Positions 15,005 to 22,353 of a stretch of 59,597 nucleotides of DNA are shown here, piece by piece. The notes under the pieces were generated by a model. The model made no database searches and had not been told where the DNA came from. It saw nothing but the letters and a program-made list of their open reading frames with translations. Source of the stretch: a virus; the IMG/VR virus record IMGVR_UViG_3300030329_004507, positions 1 through 59,597 of that record; one strand, given 5' to 3'. A program made the translations under genes and the position numbers. Each line of letters starts with the position of its first letter. Position 1 is the stretch's first letter.

Positions 15005-15132
15005 CCTAGGGTCAAAAAATTGGTATATATAATGTAGGCTAAAAAACCTAGTAAAATAGCGACTAATTCGCCAGACCGAATGGCACTACATCTTGTGCCG
15101 ATCTTTTTTTTTGACACAATATCTAGTGCCAC
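15001..15132 (-). CDS. Putative 43-residue membrane peptide over operator-like repeats
   Basis: Opens with GTG (VALDIVSKKKIGTRCSAI) and continues into one hydrophobic segment (about 25-37). A second in-frame GTG at 15117 would give 38 residues. No clear ribosome site. The first part parallels the peptide at 9631-9699 and lies on the same kind of palindrome pair. Coding status uncertain. Confidence 0.3.
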   Translation of the reverse strand: MALDIVSKKKIGTRCSAIRSGELVAILLGFLAYIIYTNFLTLG

Positions 15133-15143
15133 AATATCTAGTA
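15082..15143. promoter_or_regulatory. Three NrdR-box-like palindromes
   Basis: Cores CACTACATCTTGTG (15084), CACAATATCTAGTG (15115) and CACAATATCTAGTA (15130) are spaced 31 and 15 bp, that is three and one and a half helical turns. Same motif family as 9649-9697 and 15800-15875. Confidence 0.55.
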
Positions 15144-15170
15144 GTTGGTCTTATGTGATGATACTATATG

Positions 15171-15365
15171 TTAGAATATCGGCCAGACTGTTGGTTTGCC
15201 GTTTTTCTTTTTGTCAAACTGTTCTGAGTTTGGTGTGTTATTGGCCAAATCATCCAAAAATTTCTCTTCTTCAATTTGGTTTAATCTTTTCTCACTTGGA
15301 AATCTAATAACATTTTTAAATTGAGTGAACTTGATTTGTCTCTTCAACCAATCTATGTATTTCAT
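15171..15365 (-). CDS. Hypothetical basic protein
   Basis: 64 residues, rich in Lys, Asn, Gln and Phe; no family recognised. Its ATG overlaps the end of the basic gene at 15362-15916 by 4 bp, so it is probably co-expressed with it from the late promoter at 15922-15929. Confidence 0.5.
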   Translation of the reverse strand: MKYIDWLKRQIKFTQFKNVIRFPSEKRLNQIEEEKFLDDLANNTPNSEQFDKKKNGKPTVWPIF

Positions 15366-15916
15366 TTTCGTCTTTTTGGTTTGATAGTTTTAGATTTTAT
15401 TAATGGTCTTCTTCCTGATCTAACAGTCTTACCCATTCTTGGCTGTGAACCTTTCATCTTCTTAGGCTGAATAGATTTTAATCTTTGAGCACCGGCTCCT
15501 GTTCTTTTTGTTCGAGCAAGTTTCTTACCTGCCAACTTCGCTTTGATCTGTCTTTTCTTTCTTATCTTTGCTCCTTTAGCCGGATCTAATTTTTGAAAAC
15601 AGGTTGAAGGTTTGGCAACTATTCTGCCTTTCCTTGGACCGCTCGTACATCTAAATCCTTTGGTTGGAGTTCCACCTTTTTTTCTTCTAAAAATTTGGCT
15701 CACACCTTCTGTGATTGCAGAGTGGTCGGCCTGCTCTAAAACTTTACCGTCAATCATCTCCGGAATGATGTCAACCTCTTGTACCTTTTTTCTTTGTGGC
15801 ACATGATCTTGTGGCACTATATCTTGTGTCTCCGGTTCCGACTCGATACTATATATTGTGCCACTAGATGTAGTATCTTCAGATTTTTTTGGTACTATGA
15901 ATTCTTTGATCTTCAT
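15362..15916 (-). CDS. Highly basic conserved marine-phage protein
   Basis: 184 residues. The first 70 are acidic to neutral; the rest is very rich in Lys and Arg. GFRCTSGPRKGRIV, then PSTCF at about 87-106 resembles a motif in hypothetical proteins of marine T4-like phages. The composition suggests DNA or RNA binding, perhaps in the virion. A T4-type late promoter places transcription start at the ATG. The 5' part of the gene contains four palindromic boxes (15800-15875). Confidence 0.55.
   Translation of the reverse strand: MKIKEFIVPKKSEDTTSSGTIYSIESEPETQDIVPQDHVPQRKKVQEVDIIPEMIDGKVLEQADHSAITEGVSQIFRRKKGGTPTKGFRCTSGPRKGRIVAKPSTCFQKLDPAKGAKIRKKRQIKAKLAGKKLARTKRTGAGAQRLKSIQPKKMKGSQPRMGKTVRSGRRPLIKSKTIKPKRRK
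15800..15875. promoter_or_regulatory. Four NrdR-box-like palindromes inside a gene
   Basis: Cores begin at 15800 (CACATGATCTTGTG), 15815 (CACTATATCTTGTG), 15847 (TACTATATATTGTG) and 15862 (CACTAGATGTAGTA), spaced 15, 32 and 15 bp. They lie 40-115 bp downstream of the late promoter of the same gene, where a bound protein could block transcription. Confidence 0.5.
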
Positions 15917-15921
15917 ATCAG

Positions 15922-15929
15922 TATTTATT
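15922..15929 (-). promoter_or_regulatory. T4-type late promoter
   Basis: AATAAATA on the minus strand, 5 nt before the ATG at 15916; the predicted start site is the A of ATG. Confidence 0.7.
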
Positions 15930-15938
15930 GCAGGATTA

Positions 15939-16012
15939 GACCTTACAAGACCTTACAAGACCTTACAAGACCTTAACTAAACCTTACCTTAAACTACCTT
16001 AAGAGACCTTAA
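15939..16012. repeat. Phased CCTTA repeats between divergent genes
   Basis: CCTTA occurs at 15941, 15951, 15961, 15971, 15982, 15987, 15997 and 16007. The first four are in perfect 10-bp repeats AGACCTTACA, and the rest keep 10-11 or 5 bp phase. It lies between the divergent late genes at 15916 and 16088. Possible origin iterons or binding site for a cooperative protein (inference). Confidence 0.75.
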
Positions 16013-16071
16013 AGTAACAATATATTACAGGGTGCTACATTTTAACAAGATCAACTCAGTATGTTATATAG

Positions 16072-16079
16072 GTTAAATA
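16072..16079 (+). promoter_or_regulatory. T4-type late promoter
   Basis: GTTAAATA, 8 nt before the ATG at 16088. Confidence 0.5.
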
Positions 16080-16087
16080 CAAGCACA

Positions 16088-16324
16088 ATGAAGATATACG
16101 AGATTTATAACACTGATGAAAACATAGGTCCAGCACCAGCAGGTGTGTGTTCTAAACCAGCATCATCATTACCAGCATCGTGGATATCTTCTTGTAAGTC
16201 ACAGGGCAAAAGAAAACGTACAGGTAACCGTAGTGAAAAGATACGTGGCAAGACACAAAAGGTTGCAGGAAAAAGAGTCAAAGGTAAAAAGTACGGCGGT
16301 CCTCTACCAGATTATTCAGCATAA
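16088..16324 (+). CDS. Small basic hypothetical protein
   Basis: 78 residues from MKIYEIYNTDEN; an upstream ATG at 16061 lies before the predicted transcription start and is rejected. The N-terminus is acidic and Pro/Ala-rich; the C-terminal half is Lys/Arg/Gly-rich, similar in composition to the divergent 15362-15916 product. Two Cys (about 22 and 35). Function unknown, perhaps nucleic-acid binding. Confidence 0.5.
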   Translation: MKIYEIYNTDENIGPAPAGVCSKPASSLPASWISSCKSQGKRKRTGNRSEKIRGKTQKVAGKRVKGKKYGGPLPDYSA

Positions 16325-16377
16325 CCAATAAAACCAAAGACCTAATAGCGAGCCAATAGCGAGCCATAATTAAGCAT

Positions 16378-17514
16378 ATGCAAATAGGCTTTATAGGATT
16401 AGGCAAACTGGGTATGCCATGTGCAGAAGCAGTCTCCGACAAAGGATTTAATGTACTTGGTTATGACATACTACCTAAGACCAGCACAAAGATAGATATA
16501 AAAGATTCAATACAAGAAGTTATAGAACAATCAGATATTGTATTTGTTGCAACTCCTACTCCACACGAAGAAGGATACGATGGAAGAAACCCTACAAGTC
16601 ATCTGCCACCTAAAGACTTTAACTATGATTCAGTAAAAGAAGTTTTAAAAGAATGCAACAAGTATGTTAAGAATGAACAAACACTTGCATTAATATCAAC
16701 TGTACTGCCAGGAACAACAAGAAGAGAACTTGCTCCACTGATCACAAATACAAGACTGATTTATAATCCTTATCTAATTGCTATGGGTAGTGTAGGTTGG
16801 GATATGATTAATCCTGAAATGATTATTATAGGAACAATGAAAGGCAATCTAGTTACAGCCAATAGAGCAAAACATCTCTTGCATTTCTACGGAAGGATAT
16901 GTGATAACAATCCTAGAATAGAATTTGGCACTTGGGAAGAAGCAGAAGCAATTAAAATATTTTACAATACTTTTATTAGTACTAAAATCTCATTAGTTAA
17001 TATGGTGCAAGAAGTTGCACAAAAACTGGGCAACATGGATGTTGATGTTGTGACCAAAGCACTGGCAAAAAGCACACAAAGAATAAACAGTCCTGCATAT
17101 ATGAAAGCAGGTATGGGAGACGGTGGTGCTTGTCATCCTAGAGATAATATTGCATTACGTTGGTTAGCAAAAGATATAGGATTAGGATATGATTTGTTTG
17201 AAAGCATAATGACTGCACGTGAAAAACAAGCAGAAAATATGGCACTTGAAATATTAAAACACGGCAACAACATATACTTTACTTCAGACACATACAAACC
17301 AGGCACACAATTAATAGATGGATCATACTCATTGCTCGTGCAATATTATGTTAAAAAACACGGTGGACACCTTGTAAATGGCTTTGATAACCCTGTACAA
17401 GTAATCGTACGAGTACATGAAACAGACCAAATAACAGCAGATAATAACACTATAATATTTGACCCATGGAGGACATATCCTAAGGGAGATAATGTAGTAT
17501 ATTATGGTAAATAA
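16378..17514 (+). CDS. UDP-glucose/GDP-mannose dehydrogenase family protein
   Basis: 378 residues. GFIGLGKLG at 4-12 is the Rossmann NAD-binding loop; VFVATPTP at about 55-62 and the catalytic block GDGGACHPRD (Cys252) match nucleotide-sugar 6-dehydrogenases (usual GGxCFPKD). The family oxidises UDP-glucose or a relative to the uronic acid with two NAD. The C-terminal third has the family's nucleotide-sugar domain. Similar genes are known in marine T4-like phages and may feed glycan modification with the transferases in this window. Confidence 0.8.
   Translation: MQIGFIGLGKLGMPCAEAVSDKGFNVLGYDILPKTSTKIDIKDSIQEVIEQSDIVFVATPTPHEEGYDGRNPTSHLPPKDFNYDSVKEVLKECNKYVKNEQTLALISTVLPGTTRRELAPLITNTRLIYNPYLIAMGSVGWDMINPEMIIIGTMKGNLVTANRAKHLLHFYGRICDNNPRIEFGTWEEAEAIKIFYNTFISTKISLVNMVQEVAQKLGNMDVDVVTKALAKSTQRINSPAYMKAGMGDGGACHPRDNIALRWLAKDIGLGYDLFESIMTAREKQAENMALEILKHGNNIYFTSDTYKPGTQLIDGSYSLLVQYYVKKHGGHLVNGFDNPVQVIVRVHETDQITADNNTIIFDPWRTYPKGDNVVYYGK
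17506..17513 (+). promoter_or_regulatory. T4-type late promoter
   Basis: GGTAAATA at the end of the dehydrogenase gene; predicted start near 17519, followed by an AGGAG site and the ATG at 17536. Confidence 0.5.
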
Positions 17515-17535
17515 GTACATATAGGAGAAACAACA

Positions 17536-17958
17536 ATGGCAAACTCGGATAATACATACGGAGTACACAACAAACAGACGAAGATAATGGTCCAAAAACA
17601 GCATCAGGCTGATTCATCTTGGGACGTTGTTTCGCAAAGTTTTAGTGGAAACCTAACAACAGCCAAAAACTTTTTCCTAACTGCTGAAGCACAGGCTTGT
17701 ATCAACGACAATGGAACGCAGGTACAATTTGCTATTACAGGCGACGGCAATGGACTAAAATGGACAGTTGCATTTGGAACTGTTACAAATCCTGCTACAA
17801 AATCTTGGGCAACAAAATTTACAGAAGCCAAAGATGCATTAGTTTCAGGAGATGGATGGGCACCTTCCGCTCTTACTACAGACTGGGTTCAAGCAGACGA
17901 AGGTGGAACTGGTGCAAAACAATGGTTCATTGAAGACGACTCAGATCATTTATTTTAA
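17536..17958 (+). CDS. Hypothetical protein, possible virion component
   Basis: 140 residues, Ala/Thr/Asn-rich with many Trp, no signal peptide, good AGGAGA ribosome site. The composition resembles the small virion-like proteins at 24333-26244, but no sequence family is recognised. Convergent with the radical SAM gene; the stops are adjacent. Confidence 0.5.
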   Translation: MANSDNTYGVHNKQTKIMVQKQHQADSSWDVVSQSFSGNLTTAKNFFLTAEAQACINDNGTQVQFAITGDGNGLKWTVAFGTVTNPATKSWATKFTEAKDALVSGDGWAPSALTTDWVQADEGGTGAKQWFIEDDSDHLF

Positions 17959-18837
17959 TCATTTACCACAGGACATAGCACAAACAAAATTACATTTATT
18001 TGTTTGCCACGACTCTTTTATTTGAGGGAAATCTTTTATTTCAACAAAAGGCAAAGAAGGCAAATCAAATCCTTGATAACAACACGGACCTATTCTTCCT
18101 CGAGCATCAATATAAACTGTTGATCGTGTTTCGTGTTCACAGTCTATTTCATACACTTTCTCTTCAGGAAAAAAGTTTTCATGAGTCTTTTTATACCTAT
18201 CAATCCCTGCAGGCACATCATATGGAGTTGGTTGTCTAGAACCATCTGCAGGTAATATCCAGTGTGTTATCTTGCCTTCTTTACTCAATGCTGGTCCATA
18301 ATTCCTGCTATGATCTTCTACAAGAAACTCTTTGAATCCTAATTGTTTTGATAATTGTTTTGCTTGTTCTTGCTGATGGACATTATGTTTAAATGTTATA
18401 AACTTCCATGTTGCTTTACCTCCAGCATCAATAAACCATTTTACTCTATCCATAAGTTTATTCCATTCAACATCTTGTCTATATAAATGGTTTGTATCTT
18501 CAAGTCCGTCTATACTAAAAACTACTTCTACATTGTTTTTGGCTAAAGATTGCCAAGTGTTCTGTGTTCCTATACTACCGTTTGTTGTTATTGAAGTACG
18601 ACAGTCGGTCATATTTGCTAGTTCAAGTATATTAGGATTCATCATAGGGTCACCTAAGTTGCCATTGAAATATACAAAAGTTCTGTTTGGAAATTGTAAT
18701 AAACACTCTTGGAATTTGTCTATGCTTAAATGTAATTCAGGATAAACTCCTTCTACTTTGTATCCATAGAGACTTCTAGGACACAATGGACATCTTGCAT
18801 TACAATAGGTGCTGGCCTCTACATGAATAGTTTTCAT
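17959..18837 (-). CDS. Radical SAM protein with SPASM-like C-terminus
   Basis: 292 residues from MKTIHVEAS. YCNARCPLC gives the CX3CX2C cluster motif that binds the radical SAM [4Fe-4S]. The C-terminus has CEHE, GPCCYQG and NKCNFVCAMSC, a set of Cys fitting an auxiliary cluster. It shares FSIDGLEDTNHLYR with the proteins at 29996 and 56973, so these are paralogues. Peptide or protein modification is typical of SPASM enzymes. The longer ORF start is rejected because a late promoter lies just upstream of this ATG. Confidence 0.8.
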   Translation of the reverse strand: MKTIHVEASTYCNARCPLCPRSLYGYKVEGVYPELHLSIDKFQECLLQFPNRTFVYFNGNLGDPMMNPNILELANMTDCRTSITTNGSIGTQNTWQSLAKNNVEVVFSIDGLEDTNHLYRQDVEWNKLMDRVKWFIDAGGKATWKFITFKHNVHQQEQAKQLSKQLGFKEFLVEDHSRNYGPALSKEGKITHWILPADGSRQPTPYDVPAGIDRYKKTHENFFPEEKVYEIDCEHETRSTVYIDARGRIGPCCYQGFDLPSLPFVEIKDFPQIKESWQTNKCNFVCAMSCGK

Positions 18838-18842
18838 ACTAC

Positions 18843-18850
18843 TATTTAAC
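18843..18850 (-). promoter_or_regulatory. T4-type late promoter
   Basis: GTTAAATA on the minus strand, exactly 5 nt before the ATG at 18837; predicted leaderless transcript. Confidence 0.65.
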
Positions 18851-18856
18851 GGCCAC

Positions 18857-18888
18857 AAAAAAAGGGCGATAGTTGCCTACCGCCCCTT
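18857..18888 (-). terminator. Rho-independent terminator (minus strand)
   Basis: On the minus strand, AAGGGGCG pairs with CGCCCTT and is followed by a run of seven T. It ends the 18902-19216 transcript just before the next gene's late promoter. Confidence 0.8.
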
Positions 18889-18901
18889 AGATCTAATTTA
18901 A

Positions 18902-19216
18902 TTACGCAGAGTAATTAATTACTTTTCTGCCTGATTTTTTTAGTAATGAAATTATGTTTGACTTCATTTCTAAAGCAGATGACTTAGGTGCTGTACCTAA
19001 GATGTTTACTGTAAAATCTAAACCTTTAGATAACAACTTGTTAGTTGCAGTCTTTCTTGCAGTTGACTTAACTGCTAGGTTTTTAAACTTGATTTTACCA
19101 CCGTGAACTTCACCGTTTACTTTATAAGCAGACGCCGGCTCCGCAAATACACCGATTTGCTTTGCTCTAGATTTGAAGTTTCTAGTGTACACAACGTATT
19201 GAGTTGAGTTTGCCAT
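18902..19216 (-). CDS. Basic hypothetical protein from a strong single-gene unit
   Basis: 104 residues from MANSTQYVVYTRN (AAGGA about 10 nt upstream); a start at 19273 with its own AAGGA would add 19 residues. It is basic (many Lys and Arg), Ser/Thr/Ala-rich, with no recognised family. A consensus sigma70 promoter (19348-19376) and a strong terminator frame it alone, which suggests high expression early or throughout infection. A DNA- or RNA-binding role is a guess from charge. Confidence 0.6.
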   Translation of the reverse strand: MANSTQYVVYTRNFKSRAKQIGVFAEPASAYKVNGEVHGGKIKFKNLAVKSTARKTATNKLLSKGLDFTVNILGTAPKSSALEMKSNIISLLKKSGRKVINYSA

Positions 19217-19347
19217 GGTTTTATTTTCCTTTTTAATAGAAGGAAAAAAAGTCTTAATCATGTTTTCTAACATTTTTGTCCTTTTGTTCCTTGGTTAATA
19301 AACGTTGCCGGAGTTTCAATCTCTGTTATCCTAACAACCATGCCACT

Positions 19348-19376
19348 ATTATAATACAGGTTGTACTGAAAGTCAA
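19348..19376 (-). promoter_or_regulatory. Consensus sigma70 promoter
   Basis: Minus strand: TTGACT, 17 bp, TATAAT, about 70-130 nt upstream of the possible starts of the single-gene unit. Confidence 0.85.
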
Positions 19377-19400
19377 CCGTATGATGCTGGTAAAGGTAAA

Positions 19401-19850
19401 CTAATTGTCTTTGATGCTTGGTACGTGGAATAGATCTATACCTTCGTCGAGTAATTTCTTTGCTTCTTTCTTTGAAGCAGTGCCATAGAACTCTTGATTT
19501 CTTTCACCTTTGTGTGCTTTACGTGCCTCTTTAGGAAACTCGTTACCAACATTTTCAAAGTTTTCTTTGACGTGTTTCTCTAATGACTTTAATAAAGATC
19601 TTGCTCTGCCTCCCATTACCATTTGATCTCCTGCCATGTTTAAAACATTTTCCCTGCCACGTTCTCTAGGAGATTTTTGATTAGATTTTTTACCAATGTT
19701 TGGCATTTGAATATCTTTACGCACTTTGGTGCTGTCGCACATAGGACATACTAATTGTCCTTTTGCTAATTGATTTTCATAGTCTTCACTTGTTGGAAAC
19801 CAACCTTCAAAACTTGCATCACATTCACATATTAGTTGGTACTTGATCAT
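19401..19850 (-). CDS. DUF1178 family protein
   Basis: 149 residues. MIKYQLICECDASFEGWFP, a CPMC pair and the C-terminal block GTASKKEAKKLLDEGIDLF match DUF1178, a family found mainly in Alphaproteobacteria (start xIxYxLxC, then FEGWF; end ATxEEAxxLxEEGI). The N-terminal Cys pairs probably bind zinc. Function unknown. Its presence suggests acquisition from an alphaproteobacterial host. Preceded by a late promoter with 5-nt spacing. Confidence 0.75.
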   Translation of the reverse strand: MIKYQLICECDASFEGWFPTSEDYENQLAKGQLVCPMCDSTKVRKDIQMPNIGKKSNQKSPRERGRENVLNMAGDQMVMGGRARSLLKSLEKHVKENFENVGNEFPKEARKAHKGERNQEFYGTASKKEAKKLLDEGIDLFHVPSIKDN

Positions 19851-19855
19851 AATAT

Positions 19856-19863
19856 TATTTACT
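19856..19863 (-). promoter_or_regulatory. T4-type late promoter
   Basis: AGTAAATA on the minus strand about 5 nt before the DUF1178 ATG; it abuts the plus-strand sigma70 promoter at 19873. Confidence 0.65.
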
Positions 19864-19872
19864 ATTATACGG

Positions 19873-19901
19873 TTGACAGAAATATTTGTCTAGTATATTA
19901 T
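19873..19901 (+). promoter_or_regulatory. Sigma70 promoter giving a probably leaderless mRNA
   Basis: TTGACA, 17 bp, TATTAT; the expected start falls on or next to the ATG at 19907. Confidence 0.75.
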
Positions 19902-19906
19902 TTAGA

Positions 19907-20044
19907 ATGCGTATAGGATCAGCAAAATATGAAAGAGGCCCGGGTAAAAGAACATCTCAAGGCAATAGGAAGAAGTCAAAACGTAGCAGTATGAACAAAT
20001 CAAGAAAAAGATCATTCAAGGCTTACAATGGACAAGGAAGATAA
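19907..20044 (+). CDS. 45-residue very basic protein
   Basis: Starts MRIGSAKYERGPGKR and is rich in Lys, Arg, Ser and Gly with no hydrophobic core, like an RNA- or DNA-binding peptide. The ATG lies at the predicted start site of the promoter at 19873-19901. It overlaps the next gene by 17 bp in another frame. Confidence 0.5.
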   Translation: MRIGSAKYERGPGKRTSQGNRKKSKRSSMNKSRKRSFKAYNGQGR

Positions 20045-20288
20045 AGATTTTTTAAACAATTCTCAAAGAGAACAAAAAGATTTAGAACAATCTATGAAAG
20101 AATCGTTTAGACAAAGAGATGAAAGAGTACAAGCAGAAAAAATTAGGAAACTCGAAGCAGAAGTTGGTAATTTAAGAGTACAAAACGCAGACTATTCTCA
20201 AATAGTACAAGAACTATCAGACAAACTAGAAAAATATAATACAAAATATGGTAGTGTGTTTACGAAAGGTTCTTCAAAGAAAACATAA
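20028..20288 (+). CDS. Coiled-coil hypothetical protein
   Basis: 86 residues, almost entirely charged and helical. Residues about 30-72 show heptad-spaced Leu/Ile/Val (IRKLEAEVGNLRVQ), predicting a coiled coil. No family recognised. Its end overlaps the convergent membrane gene by 29 bp. Confidence 0.5.
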   Translation: MDKEDKDFLNNSQREQKDLEQSMKESFRQRDERVQAEKIRKLEAEVGNLRVQNADYSQIVQELSDKLEKYNTKYGSVFTKGSSKKT

Positions 20289-20748
20289 CTGCGTCTTTTT
20301 TAGTTCTAAATTTTAGTGTAGTATAATCTTCCATATAAACTCTACTAGGACCATACTCCTTTAATAACATTTCCAGTTGTTCATCATATGCCCTAAACGG
20401 TTCTCTTTCAGGAATACCAACCTTCGTCCCCCAACAGAGAGGCCACCAATACAAAGGATTATTTCCGTATACTTCTACTATCATAGCAGTTGGCACCACA
20501 ACAAGCAATACAGGAATAATAGTTAATGGCTCTTGCCACCAAACAAGTTTATTAAAAAACATATCAACTAGATGCACTATGCCCCACCATATACCTACAA
20601 CAAATCCTAATATGCCTAATACTATACCTAAGTCTTCGTCTTCATCCGGACCATGACCCATGTGAATTTCATGGTGAGTTCTGTATTGTATAAATTTGTT
20701 TGGATTTTTACGTTGTTTTTTAGGTTGTTTTTTACGTTTTGCTTTCAT
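20260..20748 (-). CDS. Two-segment membrane protein
   Basis: 162 residues from MKAKRKKQPKK, chosen because GTTAAATA (a late-promoter match) lies 11 nt upstream; seven extra residues are possible. Very basic N-terminus, then two hydrophobic segments (about 43-63 and 75-95), then a soluble tail with FRAYDEQLEMLL. No family recognised. Confidence 0.5.
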   Translation of the reverse strand: MKAKRKKQPKKQRKNPNKFIQYRTHHEIHMGHGPDEDEDLGIVLGILGFVVGIWWGIVHLVDMFFNKLVWWQEPLTIIPVLLVVVPTAMIVEVYGNNPLYWWPLCWGTKVGIPEREPFRAYDEQLEMLLKEYGPSRVYMEDYTTLKFRTKKDAVMFSLKNLS

Positions 20749-20816
20749 ATACACTGTAATATTTAACATTTACCATTATCCACGTTGATTTATATTACAA
20801 ATATGTTATAATATCG

Positions 20817-20824
20817 AGTAAATA
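20817..20824 (+). promoter_or_regulatory. T4-type late promoter
   Basis: AGTAAATA, 6 nt before the ATG at 20831. Confidence 0.6.
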
Positions 20825-20830
20825 CTGAAA

Positions 20831-21130
20831 ATGCAGAAACAAACAAAAAGTATCCTGGAAGAATTAAGCAACATTTCCTTTACTAAAGACAAGGAAAACG
20901 TGGTTGAAAGCCGTGCATCTCACATACTAGAGTCAGCAATTAGACTAATAGGTTATATCAGAGAAAACTTTGACCAAGATACAGCATTTAAATTAGAAAA
21001 AAAGTTTCATTCTGCAATAAAAAATATGGACGCATCTAAGTTTTCTAAAGGTGTTAATAGAATTAAAGAAAACAAAGACATCAAAGACAACGTACTTAAA
21101 ATCAAAGACGGCGAATACAAAGAGGATTAA
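20831..21130 (+). CDS. Conserved marine T4-like phage protein
   Basis: 99 residues. The core VVESRASHILESAIRLI, then FDQDTAFKLEKKFHSAI resembles a short helical protein often seen in marine T4-like phages just before the ligase-fold gene, as here. Function unknown. Confidence 0.55.
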   Translation: MQKQTKSILEELSNISFTKDKENVVESRASHILESAIRLIGYIRENFDQDTAFKLEKKFHSAIKNMDASKFSKGVNRIKENKDIKDNVLKIKDGEYKED

Positions 21131-21132
21131 CA

Positions 21133-22353
21133 ATGTTAATAGAAGATGTCCTAACAGAATTTAAAAGGACACACCTAGAACATATAGAAGATATAATTTT
21201 ATATGACGGATTTGATGGCGGTAAAAGAGTTGTAGATTATTTCCGTGCTTTACTGGTTACACTACAAGGTACTTCAGCAGAATCAATGTCAGTGTCAGTT
21301 AAATGGGATGGTGCTCCAGCAGTTGTTTGTGGTATACACCCTGAAACAGGAAAGTTCTTTGTTGCAACTAAATCAGCATTTGCTCAAAATGCCAAAGTGA
21401 ATTATACTAAAAACGATATTGCAAAAAATCATGGCACAGATGATTTAGGACAAAAACTTTTAAAATGTCTTGTACACTTAAAAAAAATAAACATACAAGG
21501 AGTAGTACAGGGCGACTTATTATTCACCGATGATGATATAACAAGAAAAAACTTTAACAATGTTCCACACATAACATTTACACCCAACACTATTACATAC
21601 GCAGTTCCAGAAGATTCAGACTTGGGTAAACAAATTGACAGAGCAAAAGTAGGAATAATATTTCATACAACTTACTCAGGTGAAACACTTGCAGACATGA
21701 CAGCATCAGCAGGTGCAGATGTAGAATCATTTGGTGCGTCAGCAGATGTATTTTTTGACAATGCAACTTACAAAGATGTATCTGGCTCTGCTAAATTTAC
21801 AGCAGACGAAACAAAAAAATTCATGAATGGCATTGAGAAATTAGAAGCATTACTACAAAATGTTCCTAGGGATTTACAAAGCCAACTAGGACAGAACAAA
21901 GACTTTGTGCCTATGTTTCAAATGTATATCAATGCAATGGTTAAACAAGGACAGTTACCATCTAATGTAAATCAGTTCTTGCAAGGATTTAAAAAGTTTT
22001 ATGCAGATAAAATGCAACAACAAATTGCAGGACTAAAAGCACAAAAGGCATTGGCATTAAGACAAGACAAAATGAAACAGATGCCTGCATTCCTAAACAG
22101 AGCAAAGAAACCTTTACAAGCGATGTTGACTTTTTATAAAGCAGTACAACAACTAAAAGGTTTTGTTCTTAAGAAGATGAACCAAGCAATGGCAATTGGA
22201 TCATTCCAACAGACAGATAAAGGATTAGAAGTTACAGATCCAGAAGGATTTGTTGCTGTTGATAAATCAGGTAATGCTGTTAAACTTGTAGATAGATTAG
22301 GATTCTCAAGAAGAAACTTGACTGCTGTCAGCAAATTCCAAAAAACTAATTAA
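21133..22353 (+). CDS. Ligase-fold nucleotidyltransferase-like protein (DUF6267-like)
   Basis: 406 residues. VKWDGAPAVV (about 55-64) looks like motif I (KxDG) of DNA/RNA ligases, VVQGDLLF like motif III, VGIIFHTTY like a core strand, and EGFVAV with VKLVDR near 366-387 like motifs IV and V. Other ligase domains are not obvious. A similar protein is widespread in marine T4-like phages under a DUF name. RNA or DNA end joining is possible but unproven. It follows the 20831 gene by 2 bp. Confidence 0.55.
   Translation: MLIEDVLTEFKRTHLEHIEDIILYDGFDGGKRVVDYFRALLVTLQGTSAESMSVSVKWDGAPAVVCGIHPETGKFFVATKSAFAQNAKVNYTKNDIAKNHGTDDLGQKLLKCLVHLKKINIQGVVQGDLLFTDDDITRKNFNNVPHITFTPNTITYAVPEDSDLGKQIDRAKVGIIFHTTYSGETLADMTASAGADVESFGASADVFFDNATYKDVSGSAKFTADETKKFMNGIEKLEALLQNVPRDLQSQLGQNKDFVPMFQMYINAMVKQGQLPSNVNQFLQGFKKFYADKMQQQIAGLKAQKALALRQDKMKQMPAFLNRAKKPLQAMLTFYKAVQQLKGFVLKKMNQAMAIGSFQQTDKGLEVTDPEGFVAVDKSGNAVKLVDRLGFSRRNLTAVSKFQKTN

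Noticed and set aside
15939-16012. CRISPR array
   Set aside because: The repeats are 5-10 bp without spacers of regular length; no cas genes are seen.
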